Shown in pieces: positions 17,473-25,175 of a DNA stretch of 64,000 nucleotides. The DNA comes from Neobacillus sp. DY30 (GTDB lineage Bacteria > Bacillota > Bacilli > Bacillales > Cytobacillaceae), in contig NZ_CP126093.1 of the NCBI RefSeq assembly GCF_030123065.1, positions 4,594,001 to 4,658,000 on the forward strand, given 5' to 3'. The notes beneath the pieces were generated by a model, which did not search any database, was not told the DNA's origin, and worked only from the letters and a program-made list of their open reading frames with translations. The translations under genes were made by a program, and so were the position numbers. Every line of letters starts with the position of its first letter. Position 1 is the stretch's first letter.

Positions 17473-17616
17473 TTAATACATAATGCGATGAACGGATAGT
17501 TGACGGTCCTTCGTTTCTTCATATATTTTCTCGATTTTTTCTTGGTGTGCTGCTTCCTCTAAACTCATCTCGCGTTTTTTAATGGTAATGGATAAGAATA
17601 AAATATTTAAGGTCAT
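17473..17616 (-). CDS. yrzI: YrzI family small protein, copy 1
   Basis: A 47-residue peptide, MTLNILFLSITIKKREMSLE..., ending DRQLSVHRIMY. Features shared with its two neighbours: hydrophobic start MTLNI-FF-SIT-KK, a charged amphipathic helix, and a DRQL-type motif near the end. It matches the YrzI family of small Bacillus proteins. GGGAGGTG lies six bases before the ATG. In B. subtilis yrzI belongs to an operon of tiny ORFs whose mRNA is, as I recall, cut by ribosome-associated Rae1, and YrzI excess is harmful. Last and most diverged of three tandem copies. Confidence 0.85.
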   Translation of the reverse strand: MTLNILFLSITIKKREMSLEEAAHQEKIEKIYEETKDRQLSVHRIMY

Positions 17617-17641
17617 GATTTCACCTCCCTTAACGGGTTTA

Positions 17642-17782
17642 TTACATTAAATGATAAGCCGTAAGTTGACGGTCTTTGTGCTGATCATACAGCTTTTCAA
17701 TCTGTTCATTCCGAATTGCTTCTTGCAGACTTTCTTCATGTTTCTTAACTGTAATGGAGAAAAATAAAATATTTAGAGTCAT
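17642..17782 (-). CDS. yrzI: YrzI family small protein, copy 2
   Basis: A 46-residue peptide beginning MTLNILFFSITVKKHEESLQ and ending KDRQLTAYHLM. Closest to copy 3 upstream: both share KKH-x-ESLQEA-RNE-IEKLY. AAGGAAGTG lies before the ATG. Same strand and spacing as the other copies, about 25 bases from copy 1. The role is not known beyond the family. Confidence 0.85.
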   Translation of the reverse strand: MTLNILFFSITVKKHEESLQEAIRNEQIEKLYDQHKDRQLTAYHLM

Positions 17783-17813
17783 TTTTTTACACTTCCTTTA
17801 AATGAGGGTTAAT

Positions 17814-17954
17814 TTATAGTAAATGATAATTTGTCAATTGACGTTCTTTGTTTTGCTCATAAAGTTTTTCAATCATTTCATTTCTGGCTGCTTCTTGAAG
17901 ACTTTCCTTATGTTTTTTAAAAGTTATCGAGATAAAAAATATATTTAGGGTCAT
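17814..17954 (-). CDS. yrzI: YrzI family small protein, copy 3
   Basis: A 46-residue peptide, MTLNIFFISITFKKHKESLQ..., ending KERQLTNYHLL. It is first in the tandem set. The ATG at 17954 follows a GAGGTGAT site; a much longer in-frame extension upstream runs through two hairpins and is rejected. Conserved hydrophobic N-terminus then a charged helix suggests a membrane-peripheral peptide. Confidence 0.85.
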   Translation of the reverse strand: MTLNIFFISITFKKHKESLQEAARNEMIEKLYEQNKERQLTNYHLL

Positions 17955-18014
17955 TACAATCACCTCACTTTCTTTTATAACCAAATTTGTTAATAATATC
18001 CATTTTACAGACAC

Positions 18015-18054
18015 AAAAAGGCCGCAAGAAATTACTCCCTTGCGGCCATTTTTT
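18015..18054 (-). terminator. Hairpin terminator, distal of a tandem pair
   Basis: Stem GGCCGCAAG / CTTGCGGCC (18020-18028 / 18039-18047), followed on the minus strand by TTTTTG. Just before the YrzI array. Confidence 0.75.
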
Positions 18055-18058
18055 AGGC

Positions 18059-18092
18059 ACAAAAATACCGCAGGGCAGCATTCTCCCTGCGG
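18059..18092 (-). terminator. Hairpin terminator, proximal of a tandem pair
   Basis: Stem CCGCAGGG / CCCTGCGG (18068-18075 / 18085-18092), followed on the minus strand by TATTTTTG. It directly follows the 34-residue ORF. Its flank and stem resemble the next hairpin downstream, as if duplicated. Confidence 0.75.
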
Positions 18093-18119
18093 CATGGATA
18101 TGTATAGTAACTAAAATAA

Positions 18120-18224
18120 TTAGTTAAGCAATCCATTCCTGTCGGTCGAATGCAATTTATTTACATATGCAGTTGTCACCCAAATAGCGTTAACAGTGAT
18201 AGCAGCCTTTAACTTCATCATCAT
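18120..18224 (-). CDS. Hypothetical 34-residue peptide
   Basis: MMMKLKAAITVNAIWVTTAY followed by VNKLHSTDRNGLLN. A basic start and a short hydrophobic helix (about 6-20) suggest a membrane-associated peptide. A perfect AGGAGGT lies seven bases from the first ATG and a terminator follows closely. I do not recognise a family. It is the best supported of the unassigned tiny ORFs because initiation and termination signals are both strong. Confidence 0.6.
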   Translation of the reverse strand: MMMKLKAAITVNAIWVTTAYVNKLHSTDRNGLLN

Positions 18225-18344
18225 TTTCTTCGACCTCCTTCGGAATTTTTTACTAACTACGGTAATTATATCCACCAATATATCCTTTGTAAACCACTTT
18301 TTTGAAATTTTTCAAAAAATAATTAAATTGCCTGGTTTGATGCA

Positions 18345-18380
18345 AAAAAAATAAACGTCCGAAAGGGAACGTTTATTTTT
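18345..18380 (-). terminator. Terminator of yrhC
   Basis: AT-rich stem AAAATAAACGT / ACGTTTATTTT with loop CCGAAAGGGA region (18346-18380); the yrhC stop codon lies within the right arm. Confidence 0.75.
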
Positions 18381-18621
18381 GGTTGCCGCCTTCCATATCA
18401 TTAAGTTTTAGCTGGCACTGTTTCGATTGAATAAATAGTAAAATCGACACTGCTAAAAATGACATTGAAGCAATCATCATTATATTTACATCCATCTCAC
18501 TCTTTGAGTCGGACGGAATAATTACACCTAAAAAGAAAAATACACCGACAGCGAGTAATACGACGGCAAATTGTTTAAAATCAACCATTTTTTCATAAAT
18601 CTTCTTTGTTTGTTTGTCCAC
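18373..18621 (-). CDS. yrhC: YrhC family membrane protein
   Basis: An 82-residue protein with two membrane helices (about 18-36, FAVVLLAVGVFFFLGVI, and 46-64, IMMIASMSFLAVSILLFI) and a charged C-terminus. YrhC is found after mccB in the B. subtilis cysteine operon and occupies the same place here, though a terminator-like hairpin at 18713-18738 separates the two. Function unknown. Confidence 0.85.
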   Translation of the reverse strand: MDKQTKKIYEKMVDFKQFAVVLLAVGVFFFLGVIIPSDSKSEMDVNIMMIASMSFLAVSILLFIQSKQCQLKLNDMEGGNQK

Positions 18622-18712
18622 TGTTGGTCACCTGCTTTTCTTAAAATCTACTAAACTACTGTAACACACAAAATAGATTAAAGGTGAATGTAAATTTTAG
18701 AAAAACAGAACA

Positions 18713-18738
18713 AAAATAATCCGGCGTATGAGCCGGAT
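18713..18738 (-). terminator. Hairpin between mccB and yrhC
   Basis: Stem ATCCGGC / GCCGGAT (18719-18725 / 18732-18738), followed on the minus strand by TATTTTTG. It would limit transcription of yrhC from the mcc operon. Confidence 0.7.
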
Positions 18739-18748
18739 AGGTTTTTTA

Positions 18749-19882
18749 TTATTCTAGTGCCTGGTTTAGATCGTCTATCAAATCATCTACATCTTCAAGT
18801 CCTACAGAAATTCTAACTAATCCCTCGGTTATCCCCAATTCTGCTCGTCGTTCTATAGGAATGGAAGCATGAGTCATTCTAGCTGGTACAGAAATCAGAC
18901 TTTCAACGGCACCTAGACTTTCAGCCAAAGTAAAATAATGAATTTTACTTAAAAGTTTATCTGCATTTTCTGCACTTCCCACATCAAATGAAACCATCCC
19001 TCCAAAACCTCTTACCTGTTTTTTTGCAACTATATGATTTGGGTGTGTTTCCAACCCAGGGTAAAATATTTTCATGACTTTAGAGTGTCCTTGTAGGAAA
19101 TCTACTATAGCAGCCGTATTCTTTTCCGTTTCTTCCATACGAATACCTAATGTCTTAATCCCTCGGATTAGCAGCCAGGAATCTTGTGGCCCGAGTACGC
19201 CTCCAGTGGAGTTCTGGACAAAATGAAGCTCTTCCGCAAGCTGCTTACTATTAACTACCGCTAAACCTGCTACGACATCACTATGTCCGCCTAAATACTT
19301 CGTAGCACTATGAAGTACAATATCAGCACCAAACTCTATCGGGTTTTGCCAATAAGGTGTTGAGAACGTATTATCAACAATCGTTAACAATCCATGCTCT
19401 TTTGCAAGTTTCGCTACTTCTTCAATATCCGTAATCTTTAAAAGTGGATTTGTCGGTGTCTCCAAATGTATTGCCTTGGTATTTGGTTTTATCGCACTAC
19501 CAATAGCGTCTAGGTTACTGGTATCAACGAAAGTTGAATCAATCCCTAGACGGTTTAATACCTTTGTCATAACACGAAAAGATCCGCCATAGACATCATC
19601 TGTTAAAATCACATGGTCTCCACTGTTAAAAAGCATCATAACAGCAGTCATGGCTGCCATTCCCGAACCAAAAGCAAATCCTGCATGACCACCCTCTAGA
19701 TCCTTAATCAGCTCTTCAAGAGCAAATCGAGTAGGATTACCTGTTCTTGAATACTCATAGCCTTTATGCCCGCCCACTCCTTCTTGCTTATAGGTACTAA
19801 CTTGATAGATAGGGAAAGAGACTGCACCCGTTGCCGGGTCGGTGCTAATGCCGCCATGAATTAATTTTGTTTTTCTTTTCAC
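18749..19882 (-). CDS. mccB: Cystathionine gamma-lyase / homocysteine gamma-lyase
   Basis: MccB splits cystathionine to cysteine, 2-oxobutanoate and ammonia, the last step of reverse transsulfuration. The 377-residue protein is a Cys/Met-metabolism PLP enzyme: YSRTGNPTR, the AFGSGMAAM phosphate-binding region, and the PLP lysine in SATKYLGGHSD (about residue 195). It begins at the base next to the mccA stop. In B. subtilis the operon is repressed by CymR, whose gene is also in this window. Confidence 0.95.
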   Translation of the reverse strand: MKRKTKLIHGGISTDPATGAVSFPIYQVSTYKQEGVGGHKGYEYSRTGNPTRFALEELIKDLEGGHAGFAFGSGMAAMTAVMMLFNSGDHVILTDDVYGGSFRVMTKVLNRLGIDSTFVDTSNLDAIGSAIKPNTKAIHLETPTNPLLKITDIEEVAKLAKEHGLLTIVDNTFSTPYWQNPIEFGADIVLHSATKYLGGHSDVVAGLAVVNSKQLAEELHFVQNSTGGVLGPQDSWLLIRGIKTLGIRMEETEKNTAAIVDFLQGHSKVMKIFYPGLETHPNHIVAKKQVRGFGGMVSFDVGSAENADKLLSKIHYFTLAESLGAVESLISVPARMTHASIPIERRAELGITEGLVRISVGLEDVDDLIDDLNQALE

Positions 19883-20806
19883 CTAAATCCCCCCTTCAAA
19901 AATCCTTTTACTTAGATAGCGTTCGCTGCCATCTGGAAAAATAACAACAATATTCGTCTCAGATTTGGCACCTTCTGCTTCCAACAAGGCAGCCTTAAAT
20001 GCAGCACCAGATGAACTGCCAACTAATAAGCCTTCTTTTGCTGCTAATTCCTTCACGAGCTTAAATGCATCTTCATCCGGGATGGTATGAATAGCGTCAA
20101 AATAATTCGGATCCATGTAATCGGGAAGAAATTCCATACCAATTCCCTCAGTTTTATGAGGACCTGACTCACCTCCATTTATTATCGAGCCCTCTGGTTC
20201 GACAATAACAGTCTTTAAGTCTTTATTTTGTTCTTTTAAATAACGCGCTGTTCCCATAAAGGTTCCACCGGTACCCGCACCCGCAACAAATATACTTATT
20301 TTTCCTTCCATTTGTTCCCACAGCTCAGGTCCTAGCGTTTTATAATACGTTTGGGGATTTGCAGGATTGCCGAATTGCTGCGGACAATAAGAACCTGGAG
20401 TTTCTTTAAGGAGTTCTTCAGCCCTGGCGATGGCTCCCTTCATTCCTTTCTCAGTTGGCGTATGAACAATTTTTGCTCCGAGTGCTCTCATTAATTCTTG
20501 TTTTTCAATACTGAACTTTTCAGGTACACATAAAATAACCTGCAAGCCTTGGTTTATGGCGGCGAGCGCTAATCCAATCCCTGTATTCCCAGCTGTTGGT
20601 TCAATAACCGTTCCACCTTCTTGAAGCTTTCCACACTCAAAAGCCTCCCTCAAAAGCTCTACACCAAGACGATCCTTAACACTGCCGCCAGGATTCATGA
20701 ATTCCAGCTTAGCAAAAATGCGCACTCCTTTCGGCAGTGCGAACTGAGTAATTTCCACCATAGGTGTGTGACCAATCAATTCATGTACATTTTTGTAAAC
20801 TTTCAC
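19883..20806 (-). CDS. mccA: O-acetylserine-dependent cystathionine beta-synthase
   Basis: MccA makes cystathionine from homocysteine and O-acetylserine. The 307-residue fold type II PLP enzyme shows NPGGSVKDRLG with the PLP lysine (about residue 44), the asparagine loop PTAGNTGIG, and the phosphate-binding GAGTGGT. I choose the GTG at 20806 because GAGGTG is eight bases away; an in-frame GTG at 20812 is only two bases from it. Between mtnN and mccB. Confidence 0.94.
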   Translation of the reverse strand: MKVYKNVHELIGHTPMVEITQFALPKGVRIFAKLEFMNPGGSVKDRLGVELLREAFECGKLQEGGTVIEPTAGNTGIGLALAAINQGLQVILCVPEKFSIEKQELMRALGAKIVHTPTEKGMKGAIARAEELLKETPGSYCPQQFGNPANPQTYYKTLGPELWEQMEGKISIFVAGAGTGGTFMGTARYLKEQNKDLKTVIVEPEGSIINGGESGPHKTEGIGMEFLPDYMDPNYFDAIHTIPDEDAFKLVKELAAKEGLLVGSSSGAAFKAALLEAEGAKSETNIVVIFPDGSERYLSKRIFEGGI

Positions 20807-20832
20807 TATCACGCCACCTCTTTCTGAGTTGA

Positions 20833-21528
20833 CTATTTTAAGGCTGCCACGATTTTCATGACCAAAGTAGCTGAATGGGTTGCAGCTTGGTCTATAAATT
20901 GATCAAAAGAGATTTCAGATTCCTTTCCAGCGATATCAGATAATGAACGAATAATCACGAAAGGAACTCCGAAACGATGTGCTACTTGTGCAATCGCAGC
21001 GGCTTCCATTTCAACAGCCTGTAATTTATCAAACTTTGATCGTACAAACTTAACACGTTCTGGGTCTTCCATAAAGGAGTCTCCTGTTACGATTAAGCCT
21101 TTTACGACTTTAAATTTATCTAGTTCTTTCGCTGCATTTACAGCAACTTCAACTAATTTATCATCAGCTAGGAAGGCTGCCGGAAGCTGAGGAACCTGCC
21201 CATATTCATAACCGAAGGCTGTTACATCCACATCATGATGACGAACCTCTGTTGAGATTACTGCGTCACCTACATTTAGATCAGGATTAAATCCTCCAGC
21301 AGAGCCTGTGTTGATTATGCAATCAGGCTTATATTTTTCAAGTAAAATGGTTGTTGACATTGCTGCATTTACTTTTCCAATTCCAGAACGCAGCAAAATC
21401 ACATCTGCTCCATTCATTTGTCCAAAGGTAAACTCACAGCCGGCTATTATTTCTTGTGTTTGCCCCTCAATATTATCTCTTAATAATTTCACTTCTTCTT
21501 CCATTGCTCCGATGATGGCAATTTTCAT
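20833..21528 (-). CDS. mtnN: 5'-methylthioadenosine/S-adenosylhomocysteine nucleosidase
   Basis: MtnN removes adenine from S-adenosylhomocysteine and methylthioadenosine, feeding homocysteine synthesis. The 231-residue protein begins MKIAIIGAMEEEVKLLRDNI and has the phosphorylase-fold GSAGG loop, the ribose-binding VEMEAAAIAQVA, and the catalytic aspartate in SLSDIA. It lies between yrrT and mccA in the methionine-to-cysteine operon. Confidence 0.96.
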   Translation of the reverse strand: MKIAIIGAMEEEVKLLRDNIEGQTQEIIAGCEFTFGQMNGADVILLRSGIGKVNAAMSTTILLEKYKPDCIINTGSAGGFNPDLNVGDAVISTEVRHHDVDVTAFGYEYGQVPQLPAAFLADDKLVEVAVNAAKELDKFKVVKGLIVTGDSFMEDPERVKFVRSKFDKLQAVEMEAAAIAQVAHRFGVPFVIIRSLSDIAGKESEISFDQFIDQAATHSATLVMKIVAALK

Positions 21529-21543
21529 GTTTAAACCTCTCTC

Positions 21544-22182
21544 TTATTGTTTTTCTCCTTCCATTAACCAGACAAATTCATTACAGCGCCTAAATAGAAC
21601 AGTAAATCCACTTTTATTTAATATAGTTCTTAAAATAGGAATGGTTGTATAATATTCTGTTTCCAAATCTTTTGCCAGGTTATGAAAGCCTTGTTCCCTT
21701 GCTTTTACGATTGCATTATTATAATCTTCCACTGTTTCAAACATCGTATCCGCAAACACTATTCTACCACCTTTTGAAAGCAGCTTTCCATATTTGGCAA
21801 TTGCTTCTTCCTTTTCCTTATCCGTCAAATGATGGAATGCATATGTGGAGACAATGGTATTAACATTCATTATCTTAGGAAAATGAAGAAAATCACCATC
21901 AAATATTATTGCATTTAGTCCTAGCTTTGCAGCTGCGATTTCCCTCATTTGAGTTGAGGGCTCAATACCAATGACATTTAAACCATTAACAAGCAATTTT
22001 TTTGTCAAATTACCAGTCCCAACACCAAACTCAACCACGTTTCCCATTGATTGAACTGCGACATCTTCTAATATATGCTCATACCCTGCAAACACAGCTT
22101 TATATTCACGATTATTTCCGCCAACACTTTCATCATATGAATCAGCCCACTGTTCGAAAATATCCAAGAATTCCAGACCCAA
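21544..22182 (-). CDS. yrrT: SAM-dependent methyltransferase YrrT
   Basis: A 212-residue class I methyltransferase, motif I NVVEFGVGTGNLTKKLL, then IGIEPSTQM and the motif IV region STYAFHHLTD. YrrT is the first gene of the B. subtilis yrrT-mtnN-mccA-mccB operon; its substrate is not known. Translation starts at TTG (22182), seven bases after AGGAGGTT; the ATG just upstream is out of frame. A TATACA -10-like element lies about 35 bases before the site. CymR control is inferred from the B. subtilis operon. Confidence 0.88.
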   Translation of the reverse strand: MGLEFLDIFEQWADSYDESVGGNNREYKAVFAGYEHILEDVAVQSMGNVVEFGVGTGNLTKKLLVNGLNVIGIEPSTQMREIAAAKLGLNAIIFDGDFLHFPKIMNVNTIVSTYAFHHLTDKEKEEAIAKYGKLLSKGGRIVFADTMFETVEDYNNAIVKAREQGFHNLAKDLETEYYTTIPILRTILNKSGFTVLFRRCNEFVWLMEGEKQ

Positions 22183-22331
22183 GCATGTAACCTCCTAACA
22201 TTCTTACAATTCCTATTTGTATACTATGAATTAAACACAAACTTGCTATCATATTTTCCACTGATATTGAAATATTCATTGATTCCAAGGTTAGGAATTA
22301 CTAAAATATACATAAAGAAGGGATGATTCAC

Positions 22332-22541
22332 ATGATGAATTTTAAACTTGATTTTATCGAGGATAAAGTAGAATTTTTTGACGCAACAGATCTTAAAGTT
22401 CTAGAAAAAAAAATTGAGGCAAAAATTGAAGAAAACAAAGCGATTCTATTAGGAGTTCATTCAGTCTCCCATCAAATGTATGCCAACGAAAAGGGGCAGA
22501 CATACTTTACTGCAGTGGTTCACTTCAAACGAAAAAAATAG
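22332..22541 (+). CDS. yrzA: YrzA / DUF2536 family protein
   Basis: A 69-residue protein, MMNFKLDFIEDKVEFFDATD... ending YFTAVVHFKRKK. It matches the DUF2536 family (YrzA), small soluble proteins of unknown function found beside yrrT in Bacillus. The ATG at 22332 is preferred over 22323 because AAGAAGGG lies nine bases before it. Divergent from yrrT, convergent with yrrS. Confidence 0.82.
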   Translation: MMNFKLDFIEDKVEFFDATDLKVLEKKIEAKIEENKAILLGVHSVSHQMYANEKGQTYFTAVVHFKRKK

Positions 22542-22567
22542 GATGGAAAGCCCATCCTATTTTTTTA
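22534..22567. terminator. Bidirectional terminator between yrzA and yrrS
   Basis: Stem TAGGATGG / CCATCCTA flanked by A-runs and T-runs (22534-22567), serving both convergent genes. Confidence 0.85.
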
Positions 22568-22572
22568 CTGTG

Positions 22573-23238
22573 CTATTGAATTGCAGAGAGCTCTTCGACC
22601 TTTACAGGCTTCCATCCTTCACCATCAACCCATTCAAGATAAACGTTGTATTTTTGCGTCTTATCTTTAGAGGCAACAGTACTAAACGATCCAGTACCTG
22701 TTGTTTTATCTCGCCCTAACCAATAAACCGTCATATTGCTTTGCTCTAGACCTGTAGCATAAGAAATAGCCTTTAGCATTTCCTGCCAATCCACTGAAGA
22801 GCTATCATACACAGGTGTATGTTCACCCGTTTGTACTGTACCTACAGGTTTCCATGCAGGGTTCTCAATGGTTCTAGCTACATTAGAAGAACCATCACCT
22901 TCAGTGATTATTGCTTGTGATTCATCTGCTTGTTCAGGTGCAGAGGCTTCTTCACTTTCTTCATCAGCGCTTTCCTCTGAATCAGTGTCTTTCTCTTTAT
23001 CTTCCACTGCTGTTTTATCTTCAGTATTTTTATCCTCTTTTTCAGAGGCTTTATTAGCTTCTGTTTTTGTTTGTTCCTCTTTAGGAGACGTTTTATCGTC
23101 ACCTGATAAAAAAATAGTGTAGGCTACAAAGAAAATGAGAGCTAGCACAATAGCAATAAGACTATTCAAGATGAGGTTCGTTTTCTTTCTTTTAGCCCGA
23201 TAAGTAGAACGTGAGCCGGATTGGAAATCGTTACTCAT
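22573..23238 (-). CDS. yrrS: YrrS, DUF1510 membrane-anchored protein
   Basis: A 221-residue protein: basic N-terminus (YRAKRKKTN), one membrane helix (about 21-43, LILNSLIAIVLALIFFVAYT), a long Glu/Lys/Asp/Ser-rich linker (about 50-120), and a DUF1510 domain at the end (GREKTTGTGSF-like region, YNVYLEWVDGEGWKPVKVEE). B. subtilis yrrS lies next to pbpI, as here, and is a mother-cell gene. The ATG at 23238 follows GGAGGG; the in-frame TTG at 23253 overlaps the site. The acidic linker is compositionally biased and should not be used for homology. Confidence 0.85.
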   Translation of the reverse strand: MSNDFQSGSRSTYRAKRKKTNLILNSLIAIVLALIFFVAYTIFLSGDDKTSPKEEQTKTEANKASEKEDKNTEDKTAVEDKEKDTDSEESADEESEEASAPEQADESQAIITEGDGSSNVARTIENPAWKPVGTVQTGEHTPVYDSSSVDWQEMLKAISYATGLEQSNMTVYWLGRDKTTGTGSFSTVASKDKTQKYNVYLEWVDGEGWKPVKVEELSAIQ

Positions 23239-23256
23239 AAAATATCCCTCCAAATA

Positions 23257-23272
23257 GAAAAGCGGAAGCGCC
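23257..23272. repeat. Fragment of dispersed palindromic repeat
   Basis: GAAAAGCGGAAGCGCC is identical to the left end of the larger repeat at 30731-30746. It lies just upstream of the yrrS ribosome site and looks like the stump of a deleted copy. Confidence 0.6.
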
Positions 23273-23342
23273 GCTAAACAATTAATATGGCTGTGAACAT
23301 TCTAACATGAATTGAAAATAACTTGAAGGATTTTCACTTAAG

Positions 23343-25109
23343 TTAATCTTTTTGTCCTTCTTTGTCATGTTCATGTAACATTTTAACCATATCGGCAAAG
23401 AGTAAATTAACGCCGCCCTCTGTATCAAGAACATCCAAGTTAACGGTAACAAGTGCGTATTTAGGATTTTGATAAGGGAAATAACCTGCGAACCACTTAT
23501 TATGAAGTTGTTTATCCCCCTGGTATTTTCCTGTTTCCGCGGTACCCGATTTTCCTGCAACTTCATATGGAAGGTCTTTAAACCATCTTCCGGTCCCGTT
23601 TGGATTAACAACTACCTCCCTTAACAACTTCTGTAGTTTCATTGCGGTATAGGGAGAAATAGTGTCACCGGTTAACTCCTTTTCTTCAAAGTTAACCATG
23701 GTGGTACCGTTTTTGTACTCTATTTTTGAAGCAGTTCGGACCATCTCTTTTTTCCCTCCCCTTGCAATTGCAGCCATCATATTGGCCACGGCTATTGGGG
23801 TGGCACGGACCTCGTGTTGACCTATCCCTGACATGGCAGCAAAGTTAGGGTCTTTTTTTGCCTCATCATTTAAAAATACTCTTCCAATATCCTCATCGAC
23901 AAGCTGTTTAAAATTATTGGTGTGGTAGACTTCACCCTTCCAGCCAACAGTGCCTGTTAACGACAGTTTCTCAGCATATTCTTCAAGCAGATTCTTATCT
24001 TTTTTTTGAAGTTCCTTTGCCAGCTCTCCGAAAGTTCGGTTACAGCTTCTCGCAAAACTGTCAGTGAATGAGAGCATACCATAATTATATTTTAATTCGG
24101 GCTCCCCATTTATTTTTATACTGCAATTAAATAACCGAGCCGGGTCATCTAGGTTTTGATCAATGGCCGCTGCAGCAACCACAGTTTTAAAAATTGATCC
24201 CATGATTTCCTGCTTCAACATTCGATTTGTAATCCCTGAACCATTATAAGGGTCGTTTGGATCGATAATTGGCCGGGAAACTGATGCCAGAACACTATTG
24301 CTTTCGATATCCAGGAGCACTAACCCGCCCTTTTTTATACCGTGCTGCTCTACAAGCTCCTCAGCCTTTTGCTGCAGGTTTTTATCGATCGTTGTTCTAA
24401 CATTTACTGGATAAAAAGGATTAGCCGGATCAACATATTTTACATTAATCCCAAACAAAGGGGCTCCATCCCCATCTACATGATATACAAGTTTCGATTT
24501 TCCTTCAGGAAGCAAAAACTCATCAAAACTCTCTTCCAGACCAGAAACACCGATCAAGGTTTTCTCGGAGAGCTCTTTATTCGGGTAACGCTTTTTTAAT
24601 TCTTTTGCATTTTCTCCTGTTAAACCAATTAATTGTTCTGCAGGAATTTCAGAACGTTCAAATTTCTTTTCAATGGCAAATACACCTGGAATCTCTAGTT
24701 TATTGATTCTTTCCATTTGAGAAGGTGTTAATTCCAAAGGTTGTGGTTCACCATAGGCAAACGGCTTTTTTGCATTTTCCAATGCCTTATTTAAGCTTTC
24801 TTCAGATATTCCAGAAATAGTTGAGACCGTTTTACTGTCCCAAGTCATATTTTTTAAAAAAGGAAATAGAACTAGAACCGGTACTTTTTTATGCGTAAGT
24901 AAATCACCATTGCGATCAAGAAAATTACCCCGGCCGTTATCGATCACCAATTCTTGTGTTCTTTGTTGAACACTTTCTTCCAATAAATTTACATTATGTT
25001 TTGAAAAGGTTTCTGTTTGGACGAGCTGTATTTGGACTAATCGAGCTATAAGAACTAACAGGCCAGCAATACAGAAGATGAGTAAACCTTTAATCCGTCT
25101 GCGTATCAT
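23343..25109 (-). CDS. pbpI: Class B penicillin-binding protein (PBP4b / PbpI)
   Basis: A transpeptidase that cross-links peptidoglycan. The 588-residue protein has an N-terminal signal anchor (about 8-28), a dimerisation domain (about 50-240), and the transpeptidase triad: SIFK (in EIMGSIFKTVVAAAA), SCN (in SFARSCNRTFGE) and KSGTAET. In B. subtilis PbpI is made mainly during sporulation with yrrS downstream. ATG at 25109 with GAGGTG seven bases away. That site lies inside the stem of the greA terminator, so translation from read-through mRNA should be poor (see findings). Confidence 0.93.
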   Translation of the reverse strand: MIRRRIKGLLIFCIAGLLVLIARLVQIQLVQTETFSKHNVNLLEESVQQRTQELVIDNGRGNFLDRNGDLLTHKKVPVLVLFPFLKNMTWDSKTVSTISGISEESLNKALENAKKPFAYGEPQPLELTPSQMERINKLEIPGVFAIEKKFERSEIPAEQLIGLTGENAKELKKRYPNKELSEKTLIGVSGLEESFDEFLLPEGKSKLVYHVDGDGAPLFGINVKYVDPANPFYPVNVRTTIDKNLQQKAEELVEQHGIKKGGLVLLDIESNSVLASVSRPIIDPNDPYNGSGITNRMLKQEIMGSIFKTVVAAAAIDQNLDDPARLFNCSIKINGEPELKYNYGMLSFTDSFARSCNRTFGELAKELQKKDKNLLEEYAEKLSLTGTVGWKGEVYHTNNFKQLVDEDIGRVFLNDEAKKDPNFAAMSGIGQHEVRATPIAVANMMAAIARGGKKEMVRTASKIEYKNGTTMVNFEEKELTGDTISPYTAMKLQKLLREVVVNPNGTGRWFKDLPYEVAGKSGTAETGKYQGDKQLHNKWFAGYFPYQNPKYALVTVNLDVLDTEGGVNLLFADMVKMLHEHDKEGQKD

Positions 25110-25144
25110 AAAAAAACACCTCGTCAAAAGTTTTGACGAGGTGT
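25110..25144 (-). terminator. greA terminator overlapping the pbpI ribosome site
   Basis: Perfect inverted repeat ACACCTCGTCAAAA / TTTTGACGAGGTGT (25116-25129 / 25131-25144) followed on the minus strand by seven T. The 3' arm holds GAGGTG, the only ribosome site for pbpI, and the pbpI ATG touches the T-run. Confidence 0.9.
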
Positions 25145-25175
25145 TCTCATTTCAAACATATCAATAAAAATTTGA

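Noticed and set aside
17814..18095. 93-residue version of the third YrzI gene
   Set aside because: The extra 47 residues run across two terminator hairpins and lack a ribosome site; the family starts at MTLNI (17954).
22868..23122. Plus-strand Ser-rich frame of 84 codons
   Set aside because: It is antisense to the acidic Glu/Ser linker of yrrS; the Ser/Ala bias follows from that composition.
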